Shown here: positions 7,296 to 15,001 of the stretch, one piece after another | Layout of the letters: each line of letters opens with the position of its first letter | How positions within the stretch are numbered: the first letter of the stretch is position 1 | Assembly: GCA_045651765.1 (NCBI GenBank) | Contig: JAZRSY010000008.1 | Coordinates: 124,001-188,000 of the forward strand | Length of the DNA stretch: 64,000 bases | Direction of reading: 5' to 3' | From: SIG565 sp045651765 | Lineage (GTDB): Bacteria > Bacillota > Clostridia > Oscillospirales > Acutalibacteraceae | Program-made: the position numbers and the translations under genes | Notes under the pieces: generated by a model | The model's input: only the letters and a program-made list of their open reading frames with translations | Told to the model about the DNA's origin: nothing | Databases searched by the model: none

Positions 7296-8711
7296 ATGAA
7301 AGTTTTATTTGCCACCAGTGAAGCCTACCCGTTTGCTATGTCGGGCGGATTAGCCGATGTTGCCGGCGCTTTGCCCAAAGCGCTCAGAAAAAGGTTTGTG
7401 GGTTGCCGTGTTATTATGCCGCTATATGCCGCCATACCAGAAAGCTTAAGGTCAAAAATGACCTTCGTAACCAGCATTACGGTTCCGGTTTCTTGGAGGC
7501 GCCAATATTGCGGAATTTTCGAAGCACACGAAAACGGCATAATCTATTATTTTATTGATAATATGTATTACTTTAACCGCGAAGGGCTTTATGGCCATTA
7601 CGATGATGCCGAGCGCTTTGCATTCTTCTCCCGCGCTGTGTTAGAGGTTTTACCGATTATTGGCTTTAAACCCGATATTATTCATTGTAATGATTGGCAA
7701 ACAGCAATGGTGCCGGTATATTTAAAGGCATTTTACGATGGCGACAGTTTTTATAATAACATTAAAACGGTATTTACCATTCATAACATTCAATACCAAG
7801 GTAAATACGGCCACAATTTAACCGGCGATGTTTTAGGTCTTGGCCCTGCACAAGAACAAATTGTTGATTATGCAGGTTGCGTTAACCTTATGAAAGGCGC
7901 TTTGGTTACGGCCGACAAACTTACAACCGTATCTCCTACCTATTCTTGCGAAATTTTAAACCCATATTTTTCGTATGGGTTAGATGGCATTTTGTGCAAC
8001 CTAACACACAAACTTTCGGGCATAATTAACGGCATTGATACCGACGTTTACAACCCCGAAACCGATGAACTTATTTATAAAAACTTTAATTTGCAAACCC
8101 TTGACGGCAAAGCCGAAAATAAAAAGCAACTGCAGCGTGAGCTCGGCCTGCCCGAAGATGAAAATGTTGCCGTTATAGGTATAGTTTCACGTTTGGTTAA
8201 ACACAAAGGGTTCGATTTAATTGTTAGAGTGTTTGAAGAAATTTTGGGGGCTAATGTTCAGTTTGCAATATTGGGCTCGGGCGAGTGGGAGTTTGAGAAC
8301 TTCTTTCACGAAATGGCTGCAAAATACCCCGAAAAAGTCGCCTTTAAAAATGGGTTCATTCCGGCCCTTGCCCACAAAATATACGCCGGTGCCGACATTT
8401 TCTTAATGCCAAGCCAAAGTGAGCCTTGCGGTCTTGCACAGTTGGTAGCCTTGCGCTACGGCACCATTCCCATTGTGCGCGAAACCGGTGGCCTTAACGA
8501 CACCATTAAAGACAGCGGCGACGGCAAAGGCAACGGCTTTACCTTTAAATTGTTCAACGCACACGATATGCAAAATGCCGTTTGGCGTGCGCTGGATGTT
8601 TATTCCCGCAAAGAAGATTGGCTTGTTTTGGTTAAACGCGCTATGGAATGCGACAACAGTTGGGGAAAATCGGCCAACGAATACATCAAACTTTATAAGA
8701 GCATTCTTTAA
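7296..8711 (+). CDS. glgA: Glycogen synthase (ADP-glucose type, GT5)
   Basis: GlgA adds glucose from ADP-glucose to growing glycogen chains. The 471-aa protein has the GT5 layout: N-terminal MKVLFATSEAYPF, the HNIQYQGKYG and GIDTDVYNP segments, GIVSRLVKHKGFDL and the catalytic SQSEPCGL loop. The usual KTGGL motif of the N-terminal domain reads MSGGL, so the lysine known from the E. coli enzyme is absent; as I recall, clostridial relatives often have ASGGL here. AAAGGAGCC precedes the ATG. Last gene of the glg operon; no branching enzyme or phosphorylase lies in the window. Confidence 0.94.
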   Translation: MKVLFATSEAYPFAMSGGLADVAGALPKALRKRFVGCRVIMPLYAAIPESLRSKMTFVTSITVPVSWRRQYCGIFEAHENGIIYYFIDNMYYFNREGLYGHYDDAERFAFFSRAVLEVLPIIGFKPDIIHCNDWQTAMVPVYLKAFYDGDSFYNNIKTVFTIHNIQYQGKYGHNLTGDVLGLGPAQEQIVDYAGCVNLMKGALVTADKLTTVSPTYSCEILNPYFSYGLDGILCNLTHKLSGIINGIDTDVYNPETDELIYKNFNLQTLDGKAENKKQLQRELGLPEDENVAVIGIVSRLVKHKGFDLIVRVFEEILGANVQFAILGSGEWEFENFFHEMAAKYPEKVAFKNGFIPALAHKIYAGADIFLMPSQSEPCGLAQLVALRYGTIPIVRETGGLNDTIKDSGDGKGNGFTFKLFNAHDMQNAVWRALDVYSRKEDWLVLVKRAMECDNSWGKSANEYIKLYKSIL

Positions 8712-8723
8712 TTATATTTACAA

Positions 8724-8757
8724 TCCGCCTTATGTATGTTAATATATTAAGGCGGAA
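8724..8757 (+). terminator. Hairpin after glgA, weak terminator
   Basis: TCCGCCTTA and TAAGGCGGA arms are followed by ATTATTTTAA. The T-run is imperfect, so read-through into uppP is possible. Confidence 0.55.
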
Positions 8758-8779
8758 TTATTTTAAGTATGGTGATATT

Positions 8780-9628
8780 ATGTTAGATATTTTTAAAGCA
8801 ATAATTTTAGGTGTTATCGAAGGCATTACCGAATGGCTGCCAATAAGCAGCACCGGCCACCTTATTCTTGCTAACGAATTAATAAAACTTAATGTTAGTG
8901 AAGCCTTTATGGAAATGTTTGAGGTGGTAATTCAGCTTGGCGCCATAATGGCGGTGGTTGTTCTTTTTTGGAGCAAACTGTGGCCCTTTACCACACGTCA
9001 AAGCAGCGGCGTTACACCACTTGTGAAAAATATCGGCATCAAAAAAAGTTCATTTAGCCTTTGGGTTAAAGTTTTAATTGCAAGCCTGCCGGCCGCCATT
9101 ATCGGTTTGCCGCTTGACGACAAAATTAACGAACTTTTCTTTAACCCCACAACTGTGGCAGTCGCCTTAATTGTTTATGGTGTAGCGTTTATATTAATAG
9201 AGCATTTTAAGAAAAACACCGAGCCCAAAGTAGCAACCCTTAAACAGTTTACATACAAAACAGCCTTGTTTGTGGGCCTCTTTCAAGCACTTTCCATGAT
9301 TCCCGGAACTTCCCGCTCGGGTTCCACCATTTTGGGTGCAATGCTGCTTGGTTGCTCACGCACCGTTGCTGCCGAATTCAGTTTTTATTTGGCCGTTCCG
9401 GTAATGTTTGGGGCATCGGCCTTAAAACTTTTAAAATTCGGACTTAATTTTACCGGCACCGAATTTATGATTTTAGCCGCCGGTATGATAATTTCTTTTG
9501 CGGTATCTATAATCGTTATTAAATTCTTGCTTGGTTTCATTCGCAAAAACAGCTTTAAAGCATTTGGTTATTACCGCATAGCATTAGGTATTATTGTTTT
9601 ACTTTATTTTTATGTTTTAGCAAAATAA
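8780..9628 (+). CDS. uppP: Undecaprenyl-diphosphate phosphatase
   Basis: UppP (BacA) removes a phosphate from undecaprenyl diphosphate at the membrane, recycling the lipid carrier for peptidoglycan, teichoic acid and polysaccharide synthesis. The 282-aa protein shows both family motifs: EGITEWLPISSTGH at about residues 13-26 and the PGTSRSGST loop in the second half, with about eight membrane helices. The ATG was chosen because GGTGAT lies just upstream; a longer frame starts inside the preceding hairpin. Confidence 0.95.
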   Translation: MLDIFKAIILGVIEGITEWLPISSTGHLILANELIKLNVSEAFMEMFEVVIQLGAIMAVVVLFWSKLWPFTTRQSSGVTPLVKNIGIKKSSFSLWVKVLIASLPAAIIGLPLDDKINELFFNPTTVAVALIVYGVAFILIEHFKKNTEPKVATLKQFTYKTALFVGLFQALSMIPGTSRSGSTILGAMLLGCSRTVAAEFSFYLAVPVMFGASALKLLKFGLNFTGTEFMILAAGMIISFAVSIIVIKFLLGFIRKNSFKAFGYYRIALGIIVLLYFYVLAK

Positions 9629-9656
9629 AAAAGGGGCTTGAAGCCCCTTTTTTGTT
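9628..9656. terminator. Bidirectional terminator between uppP and ppa
   Basis: AAAAAAGGGGCTT and AAGCCCCTTTTTT form a near-perfect palindrome with A and T runs on both sides. It serves two convergent genes. Confidence 0.9.
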
Positions 9657-10183
9657 TAGAATTTCTTTTTATAATTTTCCATAGCCTTTTTTATTACCTC
9701 TACGGCCTCGGCATATCCTTTAACGGTATCCACGGCCGTACTTTTATTTTCAAGGGTTTTATAAACCTCGAAAAAGTGGCGCATTTCGTCAAAAATATGC
9801 TCGGGCAAATCGCTAATGTCTTTATAACCGTTATAGGTTGGGTCGCTATATGGTATCGCAATAATTTTTTCATCGTTGCTGTTGTTATCCACCATTGTAA
9901 TAACACCTATTGGATAAGCCCTTACAAGTGTTAACGGGTCTAATTTTTCGGTACAAAGCAGTAAGACATCAAGCGGGTCGTTATCGTCGCCATATGTGCG
10001 CGGAATAAAACCGTAGTTGGCAGGGTAATGGGTAGATGTGTATAAAATTCTGTCTAAAATTATAAGACCTGTTTCTTTATCTAACTCATATTTCTTTTTA
10101 CTGCCTTTTGGTATTTCTATTACACAAATAAAATCTTCGGGGGTAACTCGTTTTTCGTCAATGTCGTGCCAAATATTAATCAT
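9656..10183 (-). CDS. ppa: Inorganic pyrophosphatase, family I
   Basis: Soluble pyrophosphatase hydrolyses PPi and so pulls biosynthetic reactions forward, including the ADP-glucose step nearby. The 175-aa protein carries the family I markers EIPKGSKKKYE, ANYGFIPRTYGDDNDPLDVL (metal-binding aspartates) and a GYKDI-like segment. The ATG follows AAGGAAGGA, with a promoter at 10231-10259. It converges on uppP. Confidence 0.94.
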   Translation of the reverse strand: MINIWHDIDEKRVTPEDFICVIEIPKGSKKKYELDKETGLIILDRILYTSTHYPANYGFIPRTYGDDNDPLDVLLLCTEKLDPLTLVRAYPIGVITMVDNNSNDEKIIAIPYSDPTYNGYKDISDLPEHIFDEMRHFFEVYKTLENKSTAVDTVKGYAEAVEVIKKAMENYKKKF

Positions 10184-10230
10184 ATAAAATCCTTCCTTGG
10201 TTTAATTTTTAAAAAATTTCAGTGTGCTTT

Positions 10231-10259
10231 ATAATACCATAAAAAACAAGAGTTATCAA
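10231..10259 (-). promoter_or_regulatory. Promoter of ppa
   Basis: On the minus strand TTGATA, 17 bp, TATTAT. Confidence 0.6.
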
Positions 10260-10311
10260 GTATTATAACATATATTTTGTTTTATTAAAGCCACCTTATT
10301 GCTGCAACCGC

Positions 10312-10340
10312 TTTACAACGCCAAAAAAACTTGTTATAAT
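10312..10340 (+). promoter_or_regulatory. Promoter of the 278-aa membrane protein
   Basis: TTTACA, 17 bp, TATAAT, followed by AGGAGGG and the ATG at 10362. Confidence 0.65.
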
Positions 10341-10361
10341 TATTATATTAGGAGGGAAAAT

Positions 10362-11198
10362 ATGAGAAAGTTAATAATTCAAAGAAAATCTACATCAACA
10401 GGGCGTTTTGCCAAAATGAATGTCTATATTGAAGATGCTAAATCTGGCGAGATTACATTAAACGGTTATCCTTGCCGCAAAATTGGCGTATTAAAAAATG
10501 ATGATATAAAAACATTTTCCATTACCGAAGAAGCGACAAAAATTATTGTGGTAGCCAATCAAGAGGAAAAAACCGGTTATTTAGAAGTTTATTCGCTCGA
10601 AGAAGGCTCAGAAGATATTGTGCTTAGCGGAGAAACAATATTCGGAAAAAACGGCAAATTCGTTTTTAAATTCGACTCCAAAAACAACCAAATTAATCCT
10701 AAATCGGTTAAAACGCGTGTTATTTTAAAGCGTACGCTTGTTCGCGTGCTCATAATGGCCTTGTGTGTGCTTGGGCTGCGCTTTTGTGTGCCAACACCAC
10801 AGACATTTTCTTACGGCGGGGTTAACATTACCTTAACATCTGCCTTCGAAAGAAAAGCGAATGAAGATTATGTGGCAGAATATTTATCTTCAAAAACAGC
10901 TGTATTCATTGACAAAAAAATTCAAGCCGGTGAATATAAAGGCATTTCAGCAAAGGAATATGCCGAAAAATTAATAGCAAGCATGGAAACCGATGCCACA
11001 GTTACAAAAAACCAAAAAGGTCTGGCTATGTTCCAATACGAAACTAATCCCGGCCAAAAAGATGCCCTTACCCACTTTGTGTATTGCTATAATGACTTCC
11101 CTTATTTTTGGACTGTTGACTTTGTTGCTTTTAGCAAAAACGCCGATTCTTACCGAGAAAAAATTGATGAATGGGCAAATTCCGTTAGTTTTTCTTAA
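10362..11198 (+). CDS. Hypothetical protein with one membrane helix
   Basis: A 278-aa protein of unknown function. Residues 1 to about 120 look like a soluble, beta-rich cytoplasmic domain. One hydrophobic segment (VRVLIMALCVLGLRF, about residues 127-141) follows basic residues, so the rest should lie outside the membrane. The outer part starts FSYGGVNITLTSAF and recalls small DcrB/PsbP-like domains; that is an impression, not a confirmed match. AGGAGGG precedes the ATG; an upstream in-frame start would overlap the promoter. It stands alone between a promoter and a terminator. Confidence 0.7.
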   Translation: MRKLIIQRKSTSTGRFAKMNVYIEDAKSGEITLNGYPCRKIGVLKNDDIKTFSITEEATKIIVVANQEEKTGYLEVYSLEEGSEDIVLSGETIFGKNGKFVFKFDSKNNQINPKSVKTRVILKRTLVRVLIMALCVLGLRFCVPTPQTFSYGGVNITLTSAFERKANEDYVAEYLSSKTAVFIDKKIQAGEYKGISAKEYAEKLIASMETDATVTKNQKGLAMFQYETNPGQKDALTHFVYCYNDFPYFWTVDFVAFSKNADSYREKIDEWANSVSFS

Positions 11199-11223
11199 CT
11201 AAAATTTAATTTATAAAAACAAG

Positions 11224-11256
11224 AAAGGACTTGCGAAAGCAAGTCCTTATTTTTTG
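11224..11256. terminator. Terminator, shared by the membrane protein and the tRNA fragment
   Basis: AAGGACTTGC and GCAAGTCCTT arms around GAAA, with T-rich sequence on both sides. On the minus strand it directly follows the tRNA-Tyr 3' fragment, so it may be the original tRNA-Tyr terminator. Confidence 0.85.
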
Positions 11257-11279
11257 GTGGGAGAGGGTGGATTCGAACC
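11252..11279 (-). repeat. Copy of the tRNA-Tyr 3' end (att-like repeat, distal)
   Basis: 28 bp identical to 12353-12380: the CCA end, the acceptor 3' strand and most of the T arm of tRNA-Tyr. The match stops inside the T arm. A duplicated tRNA 3' end is the usual mark of site-specific integration. Confidence 0.85.
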
Positions 11280-11295
11280 CCTTTGATTTTTTGAC

Positions 11296-11808
11296 CTATG
11301 TGTTCGAACCCCTACATATTTCATTATAAAGCTTTGGATTGAATTTTTTTAAACAATCTATGTATTCTGCAACTCTAACGCAATTTTCCATATCAAATTC
11401 ATCTATTCCTTGAAAAGCAAAAATTTCATCATATAGAAGACAACTACCCTCTATTTGCACATATCCTGAACTTAAATCAACACCTATAAAAATTTGGCAC
11501 TTTTCCCATATGTCTTCTTGGTTATCATAAATTGCTTTACCGTTGCCCTCATTTTTTAAAATGAATGTTTTTGGCTCGGGTTGTGAATTAGAGGGAAGTT
11601 TTTGTTTTTGAAATTCGTTATTTAAAACCGTTTCGTAAACAGCATTAAAAGCCTTTTCTTCGTTAATTTCGTCAAGTAAATATTTGTTTTGTAAATATTC
11701 TAATACTTCTTTACCACTTTTTCGGTTAGGTTGCAGTTTATCCTTGAATTTCGCATGTGTTTTTCGCCATTCACATACCATTTCTTTTGAAGCAGGTCCA
11801 AAAATCAT
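11296..11808 (-). CDS. Hypothetical protein in the tRNA-Tyr mini-island
   Basis: A 170-aa soluble protein that I do not recognise. It starts MIFGPASKEMVCEW, has a Lys-rich helical first half and a second half with WEKCQIFIGVDLSSGYVQIEG. Its ATG overlaps the stop of the four-helix-bundle gene (ATGA), so the two are coupled. The last codons (RGSNT) come from an AGGGGTTCGAAC stretch that looks like a tRNA T arm, so the native C-terminus may have been cut at the element edge. No catalytic motif is visible. Confidence 0.65.
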   Translation of the reverse strand: MIFGPASKEMVCEWRKTHAKFKDKLQPNRKSGKEVLEYLQNKYLLDEINEEKAFNAVYETVLNNEFQKQKLPSNSQPEPKTFILKNEGNGKAIYDNQEDIWEKCQIFIGVDLSSGYVQIEGSCLLYDEIFAFQGIDEFDMENCVRVAEYIDCLKKFNPKLYNEICRGSNT

Positions 11809-12161
11809 TTATTGTTCTCCTTTGCGGTGTTGATGGATGCAATCAAAATCCGTTTGATTTCAAGACAATCATCAAGCAAGGAATTACTCATTTTATCATC
11901 TATATATTCAGACATATACAACAGTTTAATCCAATATTCCGTTTCGGCGGTTTCTTTTAATGCTATGTGCATTTTAGAAATAAAATCAGCTTTGCTTTGA
12001 CCGTAATTTGCCTCATTTATGTTTGCACCTATACTTGTGCCACTACGGACTATTTGCTTTGAAATAATTGTTTCCTTTTTGTTCGTAATTAAGTGTTGAT
12101 GTAATTTAACTATTCTTGCTGCAAAAGCAATAGATTTATCTATAAGCAAATTTTCTTTCAT
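11805..12161 (-). CDS. Four-helix-bundle protein (S23/IVS family)
   Basis: A 118-aa all-helical protein with the family hallmarks SIAFAARIVKL, the central IVRSGTSIGANINEA segment and a C-terminal ETEYWIKLLYMSEY helix. Relatives are encoded in intervening sequences of 23S rRNA genes, and Avd proteins of diversity-generating retroelements share the fold; the role of stand-alone members is unclear. The start is the ATG preceded by GGCGGTG rather than a GTG nine bases earlier. It is the first gene of a two-gene unit inserted next to tRNA-Tyr. No reverse transcriptase is nearby. Confidence 0.85.
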   Translation of the reverse strand: MKENLLIDKSIAFAARIVKLHQHLITNKKETIISKQIVRSGTSIGANINEANYGQSKADFISKMHIALKETAETEYWIKLLYMSEYIDDKMSNSLLDDCLEIKRILIASINTAKENNK

Positions 12162-12211
12162 ATAATACACCGCCTTTTCACATATTATAGCAGAAACTTT
12201 ATGTTAAATCA

Positions 12212-12287
12212 ATTATTCATTATTCATCAGCGAAGCACCTTCATCATTCACTATTCATTGAAAATGCTGTCGAATGAATAATGAATA
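12212..12287. repeat. Imperfect inverted repeat, ATTATTCATTATTCAT arms
   Basis: Left arm at 12212-12227 and right arm at 12274-12287 pair over 14 bases around a 46-bp centre with further ATTCA repeats. It lies between the four-helix-bundle gene and the tRNA-Tyr terminator. It could be a small MITE-like repeat or simple AT-rich sequence. Confidence 0.5.
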
Positions 12288-12312
12288 CCTAATAATGAAA
12301 AATGAATAATAC

Positions 12313-12355
12313 AAAACGAAAATCCTGCCGACAAGAATCGACAGGATTTTCGTTT

Positions 12356-12356
<1 letters not shown>
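12313..12356 (-). terminator. Terminator directly after tRNA-Tyr
   Basis: AAAACGAAAATCCTG and CAGGATTTTCGTTTT form a 15-bp stem; on the minus strand it follows the tRNA CCA end at once. It lies inside the repeat-flanked element, so it may have come with it. Confidence 0.85.
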
Positions 12357-12441
<85 letters not shown>

Positions 12442-12449
12442 ATATTAAG

Positions 12450-12612
12450 TTAAAACACTGGAGCTGGTGGACGGACGCAGCCTTTTAAAAAAGTCTGCCG
12501 TGCTTGTGGCATAGCCACCTCACACTTCGCACCTAAAAACATTACACCGTAATGTTTTTTAACGGCGCTCACCCTCTCAGGGTTCGAGTCCGTTTAAGAC
12601 TCTTTAAAACAC
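12450..12612. repeat. 154-bp unit flanked by copies of the tRNA-Thr 3' end
   Basis: 27 bp at 12450-12476 match 12604-12630, the CCA end and acceptor of tRNA-Thr plus about nine bases downstream. Between them lies a non-coding, structured segment: a perfect hairpin AAAAACATTAC/GTAATGTTTTT at 12535-12559, a GTGGC/GCCAC stem at 12506-12518, and at 12580-12593 an inverted copy of the tRNA-Thr T arm. It sits between tRNA-Thr and tRNA-Tyr, so a joint transcript would have to read through it. Confidence 0.75.
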
Positions 12613-12688
12613 TGGAGCTGGTGGACGGACTCGAACCCCCGACCTGCTGATTACAAATCAGCTGCTCTACCAACTGAGCTACACCAGC
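12613..12688 (-). tRNA. tRNA-Thr (UGU)
   Basis: 76 nt with encoded CCA. Acceptor GCTGGTG pairs with CACCAGC, D arm is TAGCTCAGTTGGTAGAGCA, anticodon loop TTTGTAA gives UGU and the T loop TTCGAGT is normal. It is upstream of tRNA-Tyr on the same strand. Confidence 0.95.
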
Positions 12689-12765
12689 ACAAATGTGCCT
12701 AAATAATATATCACACAACCTTTAGTTTGTCAAGTGTTTTTTTATTTTAAAACTTTGTTTTTGTT

Positions 12766-12795
12766 TTGAATTATTAAGAAAATTTTGCCTATAAT
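12766..12795 (+). promoter_or_regulatory. Promoter of the sugar ABC importer operon
   Basis: TTGAAT, 18 bp, TATAAT, then GGAGG and the ATG at 12825. I saw no clear operator or CRE site. Confidence 0.55.
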
Positions 12796-12824
12796 AATAA
12801 CAACATTTTTTGGAGGTAGAAAAA

Positions 12825-14162
12825 ATGAAAAAATCATTATCAATTTTACTTGTTTTCGCGTTATGTATTAGTCTTTGTGCCATGCTTGCAGGGTGCGGCA
12901 AGAACTCTATGGCGCAGGTTTATTACCTTAACTTTAAACCGGAATCGGCCAAGGTTTACGAAAAAATTGCGGCCGAATATGAAGCCCAAACAGGCGTTAA
13001 GGTTAAGGTTGTTACTGCCGCCGCCAACACCTATGAACAGACCCTTAAAAGCGAGATAGCCAAAAAAGATGCTCCCACCATTTTTCAGGTTAACGGCCCC
13101 ATCGGCTACAACGAATGGAAAGATTATTGCGCAAACATTAAAGACAGCCAACTCTATTCCATTTTAAGTGATAAATCTTTGGCGATTTCGGACCAAAACG
13201 GTGTTTATGCCATTCCTTATGTTGTTGAGGGTTACGGAATAATTTACAACAACGAAATTTTAGATAAATATTTTGCGTTGGAGAGCAGGCAAAAAAAGGT
13301 TAATTCGGTGGCCGAAATTAATAACTTTAATGCCTTAAAAACCGTTGTAGAAGATATGACCGCACATAAATCCGAACTTAACATTAAGGGTGTTTTTGCC
13401 TCGACATCACTTTCAAGCGGCGAAGACTGGCGTTGGCAAACCCACCTTATGAATCTGCCGCTTTATTATGAATTCAGCGAAAACACGGCCTACCAAAACC
13501 CAACAATTGCAGGGCTAAACTCAGCCGAAATTACCTTTAAATATGCCAACAATTTTAAAAATATTTACGACCTGTATATTAACAACTCAATAACCGAAAA
13601 GGGCCTTTTGGGATCTAAATCGGTGGCTGATTCCATGGCAGAATTTGCAACAGGTCAGGTGGCCATGGTGCAAAACGGCAACTGGGCCTGGAGCCAAATT
13701 GCCGATGTTGAAGGTAATGTTGTAAAAGAAAACCAAATTAAATTTATGCCTATTTATATTGGTGTCGATGGCGAAGAAAACCAAGGACTTTGCGTTGGTA
13801 CCGAAAATTACCTTGCCATAAATTCGAAGGCTTCGCCCGAGCAACAAGAGGCTTCGCTTAATTTTTTAAGTTGGTTATTTACCAGCGAATCGGGCAAAAA
13901 ATTTGTTACTAACGAACTCGGCTTTATAACCCCGTTTAACAGTTTTGAGCAAAGCGAACAACCCACCGACCCATTAGCCCGCGAACTTACAAGCTATATG
14001 AACAACGAAAAACTAACATCGGTTCCTTGGATATTCACATCCTTCCCGAGTGAAAATTTCAAAACCGAACTCGGCAACAGCCTGCTTGAATATGCCCAAG
14101 GCTCAAAAGATTTTAACAGCGTTTCAGAAGGAGCAAAACAACTTTGGAAAACAGAAAGGTAA
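12825..14162 (+). CDS. Sugar ABC transporter substrate-binding lipoprotein
   Basis: A 445-aa extracellular binding protein anchored by a lipobox (LAGC, Cys at about residue 24) after a typical signal helix. The body matches the family 1 carbohydrate-binding type: YEAQTGVKVKVVTA near the start, APTIFQVNGP, the YAIPYVVEGYGIIYNN hinge region, and a GNWAWSQI segment. The ligand is probably an oligosaccharide but cannot be named. The start ATG follows GGAGG. Two permease genes follow with overlaps. Confidence 0.92.
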   Translation: MKKSLSILLVFALCISLCAMLAGCGKNSMAQVYYLNFKPESAKVYEKIAAEYEAQTGVKVKVVTAAANTYEQTLKSEIAKKDAPTIFQVNGPIGYNEWKDYCANIKDSQLYSILSDKSLAISDQNGVYAIPYVVEGYGIIYNNEILDKYFALESRQKKVNSVAEINNFNALKTVVEDMTAHKSELNIKGVFASTSLSSGEDWRWQTHLMNLPLYYEFSENTAYQNPTIAGLNSAEITFKYANNFKNIYDLYINNSITEKGLLGSKSVADSMAEFATGQVAMVQNGNWAWSQIADVEGNVVKENQIKFMPIYIGVDGEENQGLCVGTENYLAINSKASPEQQEASLNFLSWLFTSESGKKFVTNELGFITPFNSFEQSEQPTDPLARELTSYMNNEKLTSVPWIFTSFPSENFKTELGNSLLEYAQGSKDFNSVSEGAKQLWKTER

Positions 14163-15001
14163 ACTCGCTTAAAAAATATTTTCCTGTTTTTGTGGGGCCT
14201 ACGCTGATTGCCTTTGTAATAGCCTTTTTTGTACCCTTTATAATGGGCGTTTATTTGTCGTTTGCGCAATTTAAAACGGTGTCCGACGCTGTTTTTGTGG
14301 GGTTAAAAAATTATGTTACGGTGTTTTCCAATTCCGACGGCTTTTTAAATTCGCTTTGGTTTACGGTAAAGTTTGCAGTAATATCGGTAATATCGGTTAA
14401 TGTTTTTGCCTTTTTGTTGGCGCTTTTGCTAACACAAGACATTTGCGGCCGCAATTTTTTCAGAACGGTATTTTTTATACCAAATTTAATTGGCGGCATT
14501 GTTTTAGGTTACATTTGGCAACTTATTTTCAACGGTATATTAATGAATTATGGCTACACCCTTACCTCTAACGAAAATTTTGGTTTTTGGGGACTTGTAA
14601 TATTAATCAACTGGCAAATGATAGGCTATATGATGGTAATTTATATTGCGGGGCTGCAAAACATTCCAAACACTATTTTAGAGGCCGCTAAGGTGGATGG
14701 CGCAGGCAAGGCGAGAACACTGTTCAATATAATAATACCGAATGTTATGCCAAGCATTACCATCTGCCTTTTTTTAACCATAACCAACTCGTTTAAACTT
14801 TTCGACCAAAACCTTGCCCTGACAGCAGGCGCACCCGGCAACAAAAGCGCGATGCTGGCACTTGATATTTACAAAACCTTTTATTCAAGAAGCGGTTGGG
14901 AGGGTGTAGGCCAAGCCAAAGCCGTTATATTTTCGGTTTTGGTTGGCGTTATTGCGCTGCTACAATTATATTTAACACGCCGAAAGGAGCAGGAATATTA
15001 A
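14144..15001 (+). CDS. Sugar ABC transporter permease (MalF/UgpA type)
   Basis: A 285-aa inner-membrane permease with six predicted helices. The EAA loop that docks the ATPase reads EAAKVDGAGKARTLFNIIIP. The TTG start overlaps the end of the binding-protein gene by 19 bp and has AAGGAG upstream, so translation is probably coupled. It pairs with the next permease to form the channel. Confidence 0.92.
   Translation: MENRKVNSLKKYFPVFVGPTLIAFVIAFFVPFIMGVYLSFAQFKTVSDAVFVGLKNYVTVFSNSDGFLNSLWFTVKFAVISVISVNVFAFLLALLLTQDICGRNFFRTVFFIPNLIGGIVLGYIWQLIFNGILMNYGYTLTSNENFGFWGLVILINWQMIGYMMVIYIAGLQNIPNTILEAAKVDGAGKARTLFNIIIPNVMPSITICLFLTITNSFKLFDQNLALTAGAPGNKSAMLALDIYKTFYSRSGWEGVGQAKAVIFSVLVGVIALLQLYLTRRKEQEY

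Noticed and set aside
7296..7400. Missing KTGGL lysine in GlgA as a sign of an inactive enzyme
   Set aside because: Related clostridial glycogen synthases, as I recall them, commonly have ASGGL here, and all other motifs and the operon are intact.
11805..12161. Avd of a diversity-generating retroelement
   Set aside because: The four-helix-bundle fold fits, but no reverse transcriptase, template repeat or variable repeat is nearby.
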